Source: Cannabis sativa (Eukaryota > Streptophyta > Magnoliopsida > Rosales > Cannabaceae). Taken from it: a DNA stretch of 64,000 nucleotides. Below the pieces are notes generated by a model that saw only the letters and a list, made by a program, of their open reading frames with translations, ran no database searches and was not told the origin of the DNA. The translations under genes were made by a program, and so were the position numbers. Location of the stretch: the NCBI RefSeq assembly GCF_029168945.1, contig NC_083603.1:34569396-34633395 (forward strand). Reading direction: 5' to 3'. Below are positions 12,040 through 23,853 of this stretch, one piece after another (the stretch's first letter is position 1; each line of letters opens with the position of its first letter).

Positions 12040-12200
12040 TAGGGTTGTACATAAAGTTTTGTAAATCGCCCAACCCGAATAACCTGCCCAAACCAAACCA
12101 AGATAACTCGACAAATAATACAACCCAAGAAACCCGACAAAAATATGACCTGCCCAATTAACCCAAATTAACCCGACTAACCCGATTAAGATGGTTTGTT
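12040..12200 (-). mobile_element. hAT-type MITE fragment
   Basis: Starts TAGGGTTGTACATAAAG and continues with CCCAACCCGAATAACC-like sequence, the reverse complement of the 3' end of the complete MITE at 13586-14149. The other end is missing before the gypsy LTR at 12311. Region 11937-12039 before it holds nothing recognisable. Confidence 0.55.
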
Positions 12201-12310
12201 TTTTATATATATTTTTTTGTTTTATTATATATATCATATAATTTATATGCCTATTTAAAAAATATAAAGCTAAAACTAATATGTTTTTTTTTTTTATTGT
12301 GGTTGGTTTG

Positions 12311-13086
12311 TGTTGACCTCAAAAAGTGATCAACCGACAGCAGGGTCGTGTAGATCTAATACTTGCCAGGTGTGTGCACAAATAAGAATGAAAAGTAATC
12401 GACAATAGGATTTTTTATAGAGATTCGACCCCCTTGTGATAGCGAATAATGACCTACTCCCCTTTTAGTAATATTATACCGAGAGAATTACTATCCAGAT
12501 CACTATAGGTGGGATCTGCTGTAGTACCCTTAGGATTACAATGTATGAATCAATGCCTGGCATAACTCAAGTGTTGGAAAGCCTAGGGTGTTGGACAACC
12601 TAAGGTATGTGTGTGTGAGAGAATGAGGAAGAGAGAGGCAACTTAGGCAACTTAGGTTTTTCAGTCAGAGGTGAAGGCCTTTATATAGGAAGCCTTAAAC
12701 CCTAAGTTTACAATTCAAATCCCTTAACAATTGTATAGTTAGTTAGATATTTACAAAAGACCAAAATACCCTTGATTCTAGATAATATTTAGCCATTCTG
12801 TTGGGCTTTTGGGGCCCAATTCCCAGCACATTACTCCTGGCCACGTGTAGGAGTGTCTAGTAAGGCCTACAGAGCACTCCTAGCCCGGCCAAGCCCTTGT
12901 GGTGTCCAGGCTGGCCAGCCAACTCTTGAGAGGAAGCTGGTTTGCCACTTGATTCCCATTTGAGTGTCAAGGTCTTTGTTTGATCGGGTGCTCACTTGAC
13001 CTTCCTTTTAATGATTTTACTGCCATGTGGCACAGGTTCTATCGACGTAAGCATGCCATGTCATGAGGAAAAAAATTGAGATAATA
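12311..13086 (-). mobile_element. 3' LTR of Tat-type element 1
   Basis: The low end reads TGTTGACCTC, as in the 5' LTR near 33895 (TATTGACCTC). The high end GATAATA is a one-base variant of GATAACA, which is the start TGTTATC on the sense strand. The two LTRs align over 12311-12770 and 33895-34989 once the inserted solo LTR (34235-34866) is removed. A CTCTATAAAA TATA-like box lies near 12414-12425 (minus strand). Related LTRs with the same ends are at 38983-39856 and 34235-34866. Confidence 0.75.
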
Positions 13087-13102
13087 TTTGCCCCCAAGTC
13101 CC
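13087..13102 (-). other. Polypurine tract of Tat-type element 1
   Basis: On the minus strand GGGACTTGGGGGCAAA stands directly before the LTR start. The same arrangement (ACTTGAGGGGAAAG) precedes the 3' LTR of element 2 at 38969-38982 on the plus strand, which supports both boundaries. Confidence 0.65.
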
Positions 13103-13299
13103 TGTGCAGACGTCTGTACGGATAGGGACTTTACCAGCTATATTGATGTTGTCGGGATTGTTGTTACCTTTGTTGAATAAAAAGTGATGCATTTATTGAA
13201 GCACTTTGTCTTAACTATCTGATCTCATTGCAGTTGAAAAATAATTGTTTTAAGTGCCTTTATGATGTGATGGTGAAGTAAATGAGAAAAAGAGGGCCC

Positions 13300-16200
13300 A
13301 CATGTACTACATAAATGAGTTTTAGGGGGAAACCCTTTTTTTCATTTTCACTTTTCACTTTTACTTTCTCTCACTAGAAATTTGCTCTTGGAAAAGCTCC
13401 TCCTTCTCTCTAGTCGGTCGAAACCACAAGCTTCATTTTCCTTGGGATTTCTACGTTATCTCAACGATCCAAGCTTCCCACCTTCATCTTCGTCGGAATC
13501 TTGTAGCGGGTAAGCTTATTCCCGCTCTTTCACTTAATCTGATTGATTTTTCCATGAATTCGTGAACATTATTTCTTGTTTTGAATAGGGCTATACATCG
13601 GTCGATTTGGGCGGTTTATCCTATATATTTTCTAACCCAATCTAAAGTTCGGGTTGCTAAAATTTAAGTGCAACCCGCCCAATTTAAAAAAAAAAAAACT
13701 GTAAACTGACCAATGGTTTGGGCAGTTTGGTCGGGTTAACCCGCCCAAACCGGCCAAACTTTTTTTTTTGTTTTTTGGTTTCAAAGTCAATAAAAATTAA
13801 AAAGATAAATTAAAAATATCAAATTCCACTAAAGCACAACACAATATATATGACTTTGAAACTAACAATTAAGTATATAATTTTATATTATTATATATTT
13901 AATCATTTATGTTATATATAATAAAAACTAAAAAGTAAAAAAAAATAAAATAAAAGGCAAAATCGGGTTGGTCGGGTTATTCAGTTTAATTGGGCGAGTT
14001 GGACCTATTTTCGACCCGCCCAATTAACAAATTGGGCGGGTTGTAATTTTTTCGAGTTATTTCGATTTGTAATTTTTATCGGTTTTTTCGGTTCGGTTTG
14101 GGCGGGTTATTCGGTTTGGAAGGTTTACAAGTTTTGTTGTACAACCCTAGTTTTGAACATGCTTTGATTCTTACGTTAGATTGTAGTTCATTCAGTATTT
14201 TGATCCGCATGGTAGCCTTAGGATAGACAATGTGTGATTTCTAGACGAAAAAGAACGGAATCTTACCTTCGTTGTGATTCTTAGTTCTTTGAGTCACAAA
14301 GAACACGATGAACACAAAGAACATGTTTGAGTTCTTGACAAATCACTTGTTTTGATCCATGCACATGCTGACCGGCCATGGAGGCTTTGTTTGAAGCCTG
14401 GCCGGTGATGGGTGGCTTTTATGGGGTCTGACCGGCCATGGGAACTGTGTCCCTAGGCTGGCCAGCCTATGCCTGGAACTAGGGTTCCTGGCCGGCCACT
14501 AGGCTGGGTCTTGGGGTCTGCCTAGCCACTAGGACCTAGAACCCTGGCTGGCCAAGGCCAAGGCTCTAAGCGGGCAACCAGTTTTTCTCCCTCTTTTGAC
14601 TTCAGCTAGGGTCTCGTGATGGCCTGGAGGCATATATAACTGTGGCCTTATGCGTGGTTTTGCTTGGAAACTCTATATAAGGCTAGATAACAAGTCCATT
14701 ATGGTTAATTGTACAACACAGAACTTGTTGATTGTCTTAGTAATTGTGTCTAAGATGGTATTTGGTCGTTGGTCGATCTTGTACCCTTTATTTTACCTGG
14801 AAGACACACTTGGGTATCGTTGACTTGAATATATTTGTAGCTTTGTCAGGTTGCTCACCTCCTCTTATTTCTTCCATGCAGACAGTGTCGGGTGTTGGTT
14901 TAGGGAGGTGACAACTATGTAGGTTTTCTGTTTGCCTCATATTTATGGCAAGGACAAAACAGACTCTGTGTAAGGCACCCCGTATGATCTTCATGTGGCC
15001 ATGGTAGCCACAAGGGGTCAAATTAGAGTGGAGGAAAAGACTGCCCAGCGTCTTGTCGAGGCTGAGCTAGAGATGGATTCGCAGACAGGGAGTTTTGATG
15101 CAGAATCTGAGCTGGATGAGGTTGCTCCTATGAGGAGGAGGAGGTATAGGACATGTTCCATCCTCCTTGACCGTACTTTGGGCCATTATGATGCCCAACG
15201 CAATCCGCTGAATGGGCTCAGCGTGCCTTCAGTACTATAGCTAGATTATGTCCTGGAGTTGTCTCCTGTGCTAGAGATATTGGATGCAAAACCACCTAAT
15301 TCATGTTTATAGAAAGTATTTCTCGGCTATGTTTGTGTTGTATAGGGAGCTAGGTTGGCCTTCACCTACCCCTTACGAGATTAGGTACTATTTTGAGTTG
15401 AAGTCTGGGCCGAAGTAGAGCAGAACCAACTATTTTTATTTAAGCCAGCTTGGTCACCAATGGCTAGGTGGCACCAAATGTGCAACCATGTCAATGGTTG
15501 GCAGGTACGCCAAAAAATATTTTATTGCACAAGTTTGTAGAATTTTGCACCATAAATTTTAGTTTGTGCTGCTCTTTAGACGTCCCATCCCTACTTTGGA
15601 AATAATGGATAGAGCGAATCACATCCTTTCTTTGTTAGTTGAACAGAGATACATCATCCGGTTGACCAGTGTGGACAACTTTTGGATGTATGGCTTGTAC
15701 CTCCTACTCCTGGGGCTACGAAGTGCCAGCTACTAATGTGGCCTGCTTTGGAGATGGGCAAGGCCCTGACTTGCATGATGAAGAAGTACTTTTGTTTTGT
15801 ATCGTACAGAATCTGGAGAGGAGAGAGAGAGCTTTCCGTAGGCCCCTGCCTGCGGGGGTCCAGTAGGTGACGCTTGCCTTCATATCGGGCCTAGAAGCCC
15901 AGTTTTTAATAGACCTACATGCCCCGTGCCTATAGCTAGGGGTAAGGGCAAGGCTGTAGTTGTGAACTCTGATCGCTTCTTTTCTGACGATGATGGTATT
16001 TGCTAGTTTATAACACAATGCTTTTATTCTTGTGTTGAATATTTATGAATGCATTCTGACTTCACCACTTTCTTTTTGCAGACATGTCTTCTAGGCTGAG
16101 AGGTCTCGTAGGTGGGCCTTCAGATGAGCCTACCGGACGAGTGAGGGCCAAGGTGACTAGGACCTCCCATGGTGTAGATGCTAGTGGACCATCAGTGCCT

Positions 16201-17150
16201 CCCCCTCCACTAGGGCCTGGACCAGCCGGGCAGCCGATGGTTCGGCCTGCCGACCAAGGTACACGGAGGCCTAGTAGAGGAGCGGGGTCAATTGCTGATC
16301 AGAAGGCTGCTGAGTCAGCCACTCGGCGTATAGAGTAGCCTATCCCTTTCTTGGATGAGGCTTTGAAAGAGCTAGGTGACTGTGTGGCTGACAGGCTATA
16401 CTCTGTCGGACTTCAGGACCTTTCTTTGGTGAGTTATGATTTCAACTTGGATGATGGTGTTTCTTGCATGTGGTTGGCCAGCCTTGGGAATTCACATAAG
16501 GGTCTGGCCGGCCATAGCAGTCCAAGGAGGGGACTGGCCAACCAGGGTTGACTATTTGATACTAATGTTGTTTTGCTTTGTTTTAAGGCCCTGATGAAGT
16601 TGAGCTCAGCTCGTGAGGGCTCAAAGGGGCCTTCAGACGCTTTCAAGGAGTGTGTGAAGGTCTCGGAGGCTTCTCTTGCCGCAAAAGACAAGGCCAATTC
16701 TGAGCAGGAGGTCCTTTTAGCAGAGAGACAGAGAATGGTCTCTAGATTAGAAGTCATGCTTAGTTCTAGGAACATCGAGAACACCAACCAGGACACTCTC
16801 ATCTCTGGATTACAAACTGATCTGAAGGATCACAAGAAGAAGTTGTAGGAGGCTCTTGATGGCCAGCAGGCCATTAAGAAAGATTACATTAACCTGTCCT
16901 CTGAACTTACTTATGAGTTTTGCCTGCTCAACCCTCGAGCCAAATTATTGTACATGGGCAGTCTGACCTTTGTGGAAAGAACATTTGCTCGTGGGAAGGC
17001 ATTGTTCAAGAGTTGAATGGAGATAGACCAGATCATTTCTTATTGAGAGGGGTCATCATCAGGTACACATTGCGAGGTGTTAGCCGACCGACTAGTGGAG
17101 GAGGTGGTTGGCCAGGATGCTGTCCACCAGGCTGGCTAGCATTGTGATGA
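13300..17150 (+). pseudogene. Opposite-strand gene of Tat-type element ('putative gypsy type transposon' protein), broken
   Basis: Runs against pol. The non-coding exon 1 ends at 13509 (GCGG|GTAAGC); intron 1 runs to CATGCAG at 14881 and holds a MITE. Coding seems to start at ATG 15001 (MVATRGQIRVEEK). Further intron borders: after 15504 (GGCAG|GTACG) to TTTAG near 15580, near 15990 to TTGCAG 16081, and near 16428 to TTTTAAG 16588. The core near 15300-15500 (MFVLYRELGWPSPTPYEIRY, then YFELKSGPK) resembles the plant Transposase_28 family, and 16589-16848 is a charged coiled-coil-like tail rich in Ala, Glu and Lys, as in that family. Breaks: stops at 15238 and 15417 and a frameshift near 15285. 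The role of such proteins is unknown. Confidence 0.6.
13586..14149 (+). mobile_element. hAT-type MITE, 564 bp
   Basis: Ends TAGGGCTATACA...TGTACAACCCTA form an imperfect 12-bp inverted repeat, with a perfect 8-bp target duplication GTTTTGAA at 13578-13585 and 14150-14157. Inside are CCCGCCCAA/TTGGGCGGG-type repeats and no gene. The related element 2 has the unoccupied site, with one copy of TTCAAAAC at 38488-38495. The MITE sits in the first intron of the opposite-strand gene. Confidence 0.9.
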
Positions 17151-18119
17151 TGGGGCTGGCCTGAACCCTGTGGATCTCAACCTGGCGGCTCCAAATTCAG
17201 CTCTTACTGCCCCTGCACACATGTAGATGGAATTTTTATTAGTATTCAACATCATGTTTGTATTATATAGATTATGTTTTCATGTTCTGCATAGCCTATG
17301 GCTTTTTATGGCTTGTGGCATTTTAGCTTAGGAATATTACTCAATTTTGCTTTCCATGTGGCCTATGGCCTTTTTGAAACTTTATGTCTTATGTGGCATG
17401 GAGCCTTTTTAGAACACTATTTTCATGTCCTATGTGGCCCGAGGCCTTTTTAGAACATTACTTTATTTTCAACCCCAAGATCTTCATGTTCCTATCTCTG
17501 GCCATAAACCTTCTATTTTTGAACATTACTAGTATTTGATCATGTTGCTTTCTTATCATGGATTGTGTGACTGACCAGGCAGTCTTTAATCCTGGCTATC
17601 TTCTTATGGCCTTGACAAGTACGGGTCTGAATTTACTTTGCCAAGCCTAAGTATGCATGAACGACTTAGAGGCAGGTTTAGTATCTTATACTAAGCATTA
17701 AAATTTCGCTGCATAAGTTCTATGTGCTAGTTCGAAGCGTTGTACAGTATGGGTGCCCCCCAAGTTACCATGCAGACAAGTCTCTTGGTCACTTGCTATT
17801 CACTAAGTTTCACAGACTTTGATGAGGGTACCATAGTACGCATGTGGAACTAAGAGAATAAGTTTGAAAAGTTAATCTGTGAGCAAGTAGTTCATAGACA
17901 CAATAAACAAAATATAAATATTGCAGTTATTCAGTAATTGGTCTTTGTTGCTGTACAACTTACATAAATTGAATCTACAAGCCTATATTACACAAATTTA
18001 GCTTCTAGATGTCAAGTGGCTACCCCTGCTCGCTTAGTGAAGCAGAGGCCACTATTGAAGAACAGTGGGAGACCACGCCCATAAAGGGCTGTGGGTGCTA
18101 GTGCTTTTTGTACTTTAAT
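17151..18119. other. Convergent intergenic region inside element 1, with short tandem repeats
   Basis: Lies between the 3' ends of pol (minus) and the opposite-strand gene (plus). At 17345-17460 there are three diverged copies of a roughly 45-50 bp unit with the words TATGTGGC and GGCCTTTTT.GAAC. No reading frame was recognised. It could hold the 3' processing signals of both genes. Confidence 0.5.
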
Positions 18120-21100
18120 TTTGAGCAGATATAACTGCTACTTTGGCGTAGAGTTTTTTCAGTATCTTAGTAGGAGAACGAGCTCCATGTTCTCGTTGTA
18201 TCTTACCAGCTTGTAGGCTCCCTTACTAGTTCTTTCTGTAACTTGATAAGGGCCTTCCCAGTTAGGTCCAAACACTCCTGCTGATGAGTCTTTAGTGTTT
18301 AGGAACACTCTTCAGAGCACCATGTCTCCTATAAAGAATTTTCTTCTCTTTACGTATTTGTTAAAGTGCCTTGCTACCTTTTGCTGGTAGGCCTGCAACT
18401 TTAGGTTGGCTCGTTCTGTTCTTTCTTCTACTTCGTCAAGGGACTCCGCCAGCAAGGTGCTATTTGTTTGTTGGTCATAGGTTATTCTTCTGTGAGACCG
18501 TGGCACTAACTATACATGCAACATTGCCTCGTAGCCATAAGCTAGCAAATGTAGTTTGCCTAGTGGCCATTTTCTTAGTTATCCTATGCGACCTTAGGAA
18601 CTCTGGGAGCAGTTCAGTCCATTTGCCTTTTACTTCCTCAAGGCGCTTCTTTAGGGTATCCTTGAGGATTTTGTTGACAGCTTCTACATGCCCATTTGCT
18701 TGAGGATGGGCCACGACAAAGAAGCTCTTGATGATGCCATGTTTGTTGCAGAAATTAGTGAACATGTCACTGTCAAACTATTTGTCGTTGTCCGACACAA
18801 TTTTCTGGGGAAGGACGAATCGACATATGATGTTCTTGACAACAAAGTCAAGGACCTTCTTCGAGGTGATTGTCGCCAGGGGTTCAGCTTCTGTCCATTT
18901 GGTGAAGTAGTCTATTGCAACGATAGCAAACTGTACCCCTCTTTTTCGCTTTAGTAGTTGACCAATTAGGTCCATCCCCCACACTGTGAAGGGCCAAGGA
19001 GCCTACATCATCGTAAGCTCATTGGGTGGAGCTCTTGGTATCTTTAAAAATCTCTAGAACTTCTCACATTTTCTAACCTAGTCTATCGAGTCTTCGATCA
19101 TCGTTGGCCAAAAGTACCCATGTCGGAGTATCTTTTTAGACAAGCTTTGCCTCCTGACATGATTGCCGCAGAAGCCTTCATGCACTTCTATCATAGGCCG
19201 TTCAACTTTGGCTTTGGTGACACACCTCAGGAGAGGCATAGAGAAACTCCATCTGTACAAAATCCCATCTAGGATCAAGTACCTAGCAGCTTTTTTCCTT
19301 AGTTTGGCAGCCTCGTTTTTGCCTTCTAGCAAGGCTCTGATTTAGAGGTAAGCTGTAATAGGTGTCATCCATGTTGGAGTGTCATCTAGCATGTCAACCT
19401 CCTCTAGGACAATAATGTTGGGTTCTTCTAGGTTCTATATGGGCACCAAGTTTGCTTTGTCAGCTATGGTACTGCTCGCTAGGCGAGCAAGTGCATCTGC
19501 TATGGCATTCTATTCTTTGAGGATTTGCTTGACCGTGTAGCCTTTGAGCTGACTTAATTATTCTATGATTTTGCTCAAGTAGGCAACCATTCTATCACCT
19601 CAAGCTGTGTATTCACCCAGGATTTGACTCACATCTAACTGAGAATCACTAAATATGTCCAAGTGGTCAGCTCGTACTTCATGTGCTAGCTTGAGGGAAG
19701 CTATCAGGGCCTTGTATTTAGCCTCATTGTTTGAGGCTTTGAAGCTGAATTTGATTGCTCTGTGCACTTGTTGCCCCTAGGTGCTGTAAGGGCAATGCCT
19801 GCACTGGACAATTGGTCACTGCAACTTTCGTTAACGTGGAGTTTCCATGCTAGATCTTCGGGATTTTGTTGCTGCTCTTGCTCTCACTTCTTCTCTGGCT
19901 CTTGCTATTCTCCTGAGTCTTGAGGGGTCTCAAGAGTTGAGTTAGTGCACTCAACCACGAAGTCTGCAAGGGCTTGACCCTTTATGGCTGTTCTTGGTTG
20001 GCATGTGATCTCAAACTGGCCAAGCTAAATGGCCCATTTGAGTAGTCGACCTGACGCTTCAGGTTTCTGTAAAACCCGTTGCAGTGGTTGATCGGTGTAG
20101 ACCTTAATGGGGTGTGCCTGGAAGTAGGGCCTAAGCTTTTTAGAAGATAAGAGGAAGTTGTAGGTCAGCTTCTCCAAGAGTGGGTATTGAATTTCTACAT
20201 CGACCAGTCTTTTGTTGATGTAGTATACAGGGTGCTATACATCGCCTTCTTCTCCTGTGAGGACAGCACTCACAGCGTGCTCTGTGATTGCTAGGTACAC
20301 GCTAGCTCTTCATTGTCTAGGGGTTTAGACAACAGCGATGGTTGGGCCAGTTACTTTTTCAGCTCTTGGAATGCATTTTCACATTCCTTTGTCCACTTGA
20401 ATATTTTGCTGCCTCTGAGAATGTTGAAAAAGGGTACGCATTTGTCTATAGACTTAGACACAAATCTTCTTAGTGCAGAAATGCGTCCAGTTAGGCTTTA
20501 TACTTCTTTGATAGTTGTGGGCGACTTTATGTCGAAAAAGGCTTGGATCTTGTCTAGATTTGCTTCTATTCCCCTAGTGTTGACTATGAAGCCAAGGAAT
20601 TTTCCCAAGCTTACGCCAAAAGAGTATTTGAGGGGGTTGAGTTTCATGTTGTAGCTATGAAGGATTTTGAAGCACTCACCTAGGTCCTCCACATGCCCCC
20701 GACCTTTTTGGACTTGACGAGCATGTCGTCAACATACACCTCCATGTTGCGGCCGATGAGATCTCTGAACATCATGTTCACCAGCCTTTGATAAGTGGTT
20801 GTTGTATTTTTTAGCCCAAAGGGCATGACTTTGTAGCAGTATAGGCCTAGGTCCATCATGAATCTGGTGTGCTCCTGATCAGGTGGATACATCTTTATCT
20901 AATTGTAACCTGAATATGTGTCCATAAAACTCAGGACTTCATGACCAGCCATGGCTTCCACTAGATGGTCAATTTTTGGTAGCGGGAAGTAGTCCTTTGG
21001 ACATGCTTTGTTCAGGGTGGTGAAGTCGATACAGACTCTCCACTTCTTATGAGATTTAGGTACTAACACTGGGTTGGATACCCACTGAGGGTAGAATGCT

Positions 21101-22026
21101 TTTGTTATGAAGTCATTGGCTCTGAGCCGTTTGACTTCATCTTTGAGCGTCTGGGCATGCTCCTTGTTCAACAACCACCTCTTTTGTTGAACAGGCTAGA
21201 TGTTGGGATCAATGTTGAGTGCATGGGTCATTATGGAGGGGTCGATTCTGACCATATTTCCATGTGACCATGCGAACAGGTCCAAGTCTTCCCTTAAAAA
21301 TTCTGTCAAGATTGACTTGATTTCTAGAGCCAAACCTTTACCGATCTTTAGTCTTCTTGCTGGGTGAGTGGGATAACCTTCCACTTCTTCCAACTCTTCT
21401 ACAAGTCCGAAGCTTGCTACATGATACCCAAAGCAAGGATCTATGTTTGTGTCCCCGCCTTGGGCTAGACTTCATCGCCCCTTGTAGGGCTCATCTTCTT
21501 GACTTCTGGCAGGCATCTTCTCCTTTTCGGCCTTGGATAAGGCCAAGTTGTAATAGTGACGGGTAGAGTGTTGGTCTCCCCTCACGCATGCCACTCCATG
21601 CTTTGTTGGGAATTTAAGGCATAACTTGTAGATAGACGTCACCGCCTTCAGGTGATTGAGGGCCGGTCGGCCAATCATGGTGTTGAAAGCTGAGGGAACG
21701 TCAATCACGATGAATTGCATCATCAATGTTCTTGTGGTTGGATTTTCTCCAATTGTGAGGGGTTATCTGATATACCCGACAGGTGCAATGCCTTGGCCAA
21801 AAAATCCATACATCACTTGGTTGCAAGGCACCAGGTCGGTGAGTTGAAGCCCCATCTTTTCATATGTTGATTTGAAAAGAATGTTGGAGGAGGCTCTATT
21901 GTCCACCATACATCTAGCCATGGTCATATTCCCAATTTGCACAGTAATGACCAGGGGATCATTATGCGGGACACTGACTGGTGTTGCATCTTCTTCGGCA
22001 AAGGAGATCGTGGGCCCCATAGGCTT
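18120..22026 (-). pseudogene. Gypsy pol: protease, RT, RNase H, integrase (broken)
   Basis: Read from high to low coordinates. Protease: 21763-22020 has VDNRASSNILF where the family has D-x-G, so a glycine next to the catalytic Asp is changed; GRPALNHLKAV follows near 21650. RT: 20899-21174 (VLVPKSHKKWRVCIDFTTLN, CPKDYFPLP), then 20680-20892 (MPFGLKN, YVDD catalytic motif) and 20498-20692. RNase H: about 19600-20250 with FKASNNEAKYKAL and FSDSQLDVSQ, similar to the archaeal-type RNase H of Tat elements. Integrase: zinc-binding part 19078-19332, core 18475-18984 (DYFTKWTEAE, HPQANGHVEAVN), tail with [12 protein letters not shown] near 18240. Breaks: stops, including TAG at 20899-20901 inside RT, and several shifts. 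It encodes no working polyprotein. Confidence 0.85.
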
Positions 22027-23848
22027 CTACTGCTTAGAGCTTTGGTCTTCGACAGCTAGGACTTTGCCTTTGGGCTCATGATGGAGTGTCCGAGCATAGC
22101 GCTCCCTAGCTTTGTTAGTTTTTCCAGCAATGTGGAGTCTGCCTATGATGACCCCTAGATGTCCTGCCACGGGTTGTGGCATTGGATCTCCATTTTGGCC
22201 TCCTTGCGCTTGGGTTTTGTTGTCTTGGACATAACGACACAGGTGGGGATTGTTACACCTTATTAGGTACTCAATCTCCCTCTTTACATTTCGACACTCA
22301 TTAGTGTCGTGGCCGAAGTCGTTGTCATATCTGTAGAGCTTTGACATGTCCCTCTTGCCCATCTCTCTTCTAATTGGAAAGGGCTTTCAGTATGGGACCG
22401 TTCCTTGAGTTGCCATGAAGATGGCCTGAGGCTTCTCTGTTAGGAAGGTGAAGCAAGTATTCTTCTCCTCCTTGTTCATCTGTGGCATGGGAGAAGTGTT
22501 AAACTTCCCCTTTTTGCCAGTGTTCCTCCCAGAGCTGTTGGTGTCACGCTTGTTTCTAGTGTTTTTACCACTAGAAGTCTGGGCAGCATTGCTATTGTCT
22601 ACCTGTGAGGCCAGTGGGTAATAATGCTGGTGGGTGCCTCATGACTGCCTGCTATTGGCATGCCCTGCCTGGGCCTGTCGTATGGCTTCTTCAAGTTTGA
22701 TAAAATCATCTGCTCTATCGAAAAACTCCTTCATGTTGTTGGTGAATATCCTCCGGATATCTTTCCAGAAGTTGCTTAGTGGGAGTATGCCCCCCAGTAA
22801 GGCCATATATTGGCCTTTTTCAGTAAGGCCTTTGACTTTGGTAGCCTCGACCATGAATCTCTGAATATAATCCTTTAGAGGTTCCCCTTGTCGCTGTTTG
22901 ACTTTGACAAGGTCTTCCAGCTATGATGGTACAAGTTTTGAGGATGAGAATTGTGTGTAGAATTCTCGTGAGAACTCAGTCCAGGAGTTGAATCTCCTTG
23001 GGATGAGTTTAAAGTACCATTGTTGGGCTATCTCCGATAGTGTGGTTGGAAATATGCAACAACACACATCACCAGTGACCTTTTGGAGGTCGAGCTGCAT
23101 CTCGAAGTATTTGATGTGAGCCAGTAGGTCCTCTTGTCTGGTATACATCTTCCATACCAACATCTTGAACTTCAGTAGGGGTAAGGCATTTATATATGCT
23201 GAGAATGGTGATTTCCTTGACCGATCAAGTTCAATGTCTGAAGGCTTTGGGTCAGCTATGCCCTGGATCATGTCCCTAAGTTGGTCCAATTGTGATTGCA
23301 CAGAAGGATCTATTGTTATGGGGACTTGATTGGCTGGCCCTCCTTGGGGAGGCTGCAGATTTTGAAAAGATAGGGGCTGGCCGACCATACCCTGGGAGAG
23401 TGTATGGTGAAGATCAGCCATGTCCAGCAAACCTTGGCCAGCCATTCCCAAGTACGGGGGTTGGCCTAGGCCGGCCAAGTTTACACTCGGTTGATGTTCT
23501 TGGCCGACTAGACCTGCATTGGGTAGGGTTTTGGCCGCCCAATACTCCTCCATGGCCAACCAGACCTGCAAGGGCAGTGCCTGGCCGCCCGTGATGCTTT
23601 CTTGGCCTGTCAGACCTACGTTGGGCAGGGTCTGGCCGCCCATGACTCCAAGATCGACTAGTGTTGGCTGTGTGTTGGTTGGGGGTAGATCACACCAGTT
23701 ACTGGAGTTTGGTGGATCTAAATGCTTGAAGTGATTGGTTTCACTTCTCGAATCATCATTTTGGGTGTTTCCACCCACTCTCGGTCCTTGTAGGTTGAAG
23801 ATCGACTTTATGCACCTCGTTCCCCTTGGGGAGGAAGTGATGTACCCA
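22027..23848 (-). pseudogene. Gypsy gag, C-terminal part (broken)
   Basis: 22921-23778 is one open frame. Its second half (FSAYINALPLLKFKMLVWKMY..., IAQQWYFKLIPRRFNSWTEFSREFYTQF) is a clear retrotransposon gag domain; its first half is a low-complexity region rich in Gly, Gln, Pro and Leu, built over repeated GGCCGGCC-like DNA words. 22639-22854 continues gag (FFDRADDFIKLEEAIRQ). 22027-22362 has the zinc-knuckle-like FGHDTNECRNVKREIEYLIR, with the first Cys replaced by Arg or Tyr. Gag packages element RNA. The upstream part was separated by the 9.15-kb copia insertion (TSD 23849-23853). Confidence 0.8.
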
Positions 23849-23853
23849 AGCTA
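23849..23853. repeat. Target site duplication AGCTA (left copy) of copia copy B
   Basis: AGCTA here and at 33007-33011 flank the complete element 23854-33006, proving one insertion event into the gag region of gypsy element 1. Confidence 0.95.

Noticed and set aside
18371..18954. Plus-strand frames of about 60-110 codons over the integrase region
   Set aside because: Shadows of the minus-strand integrase, which carries recognisable motifs.
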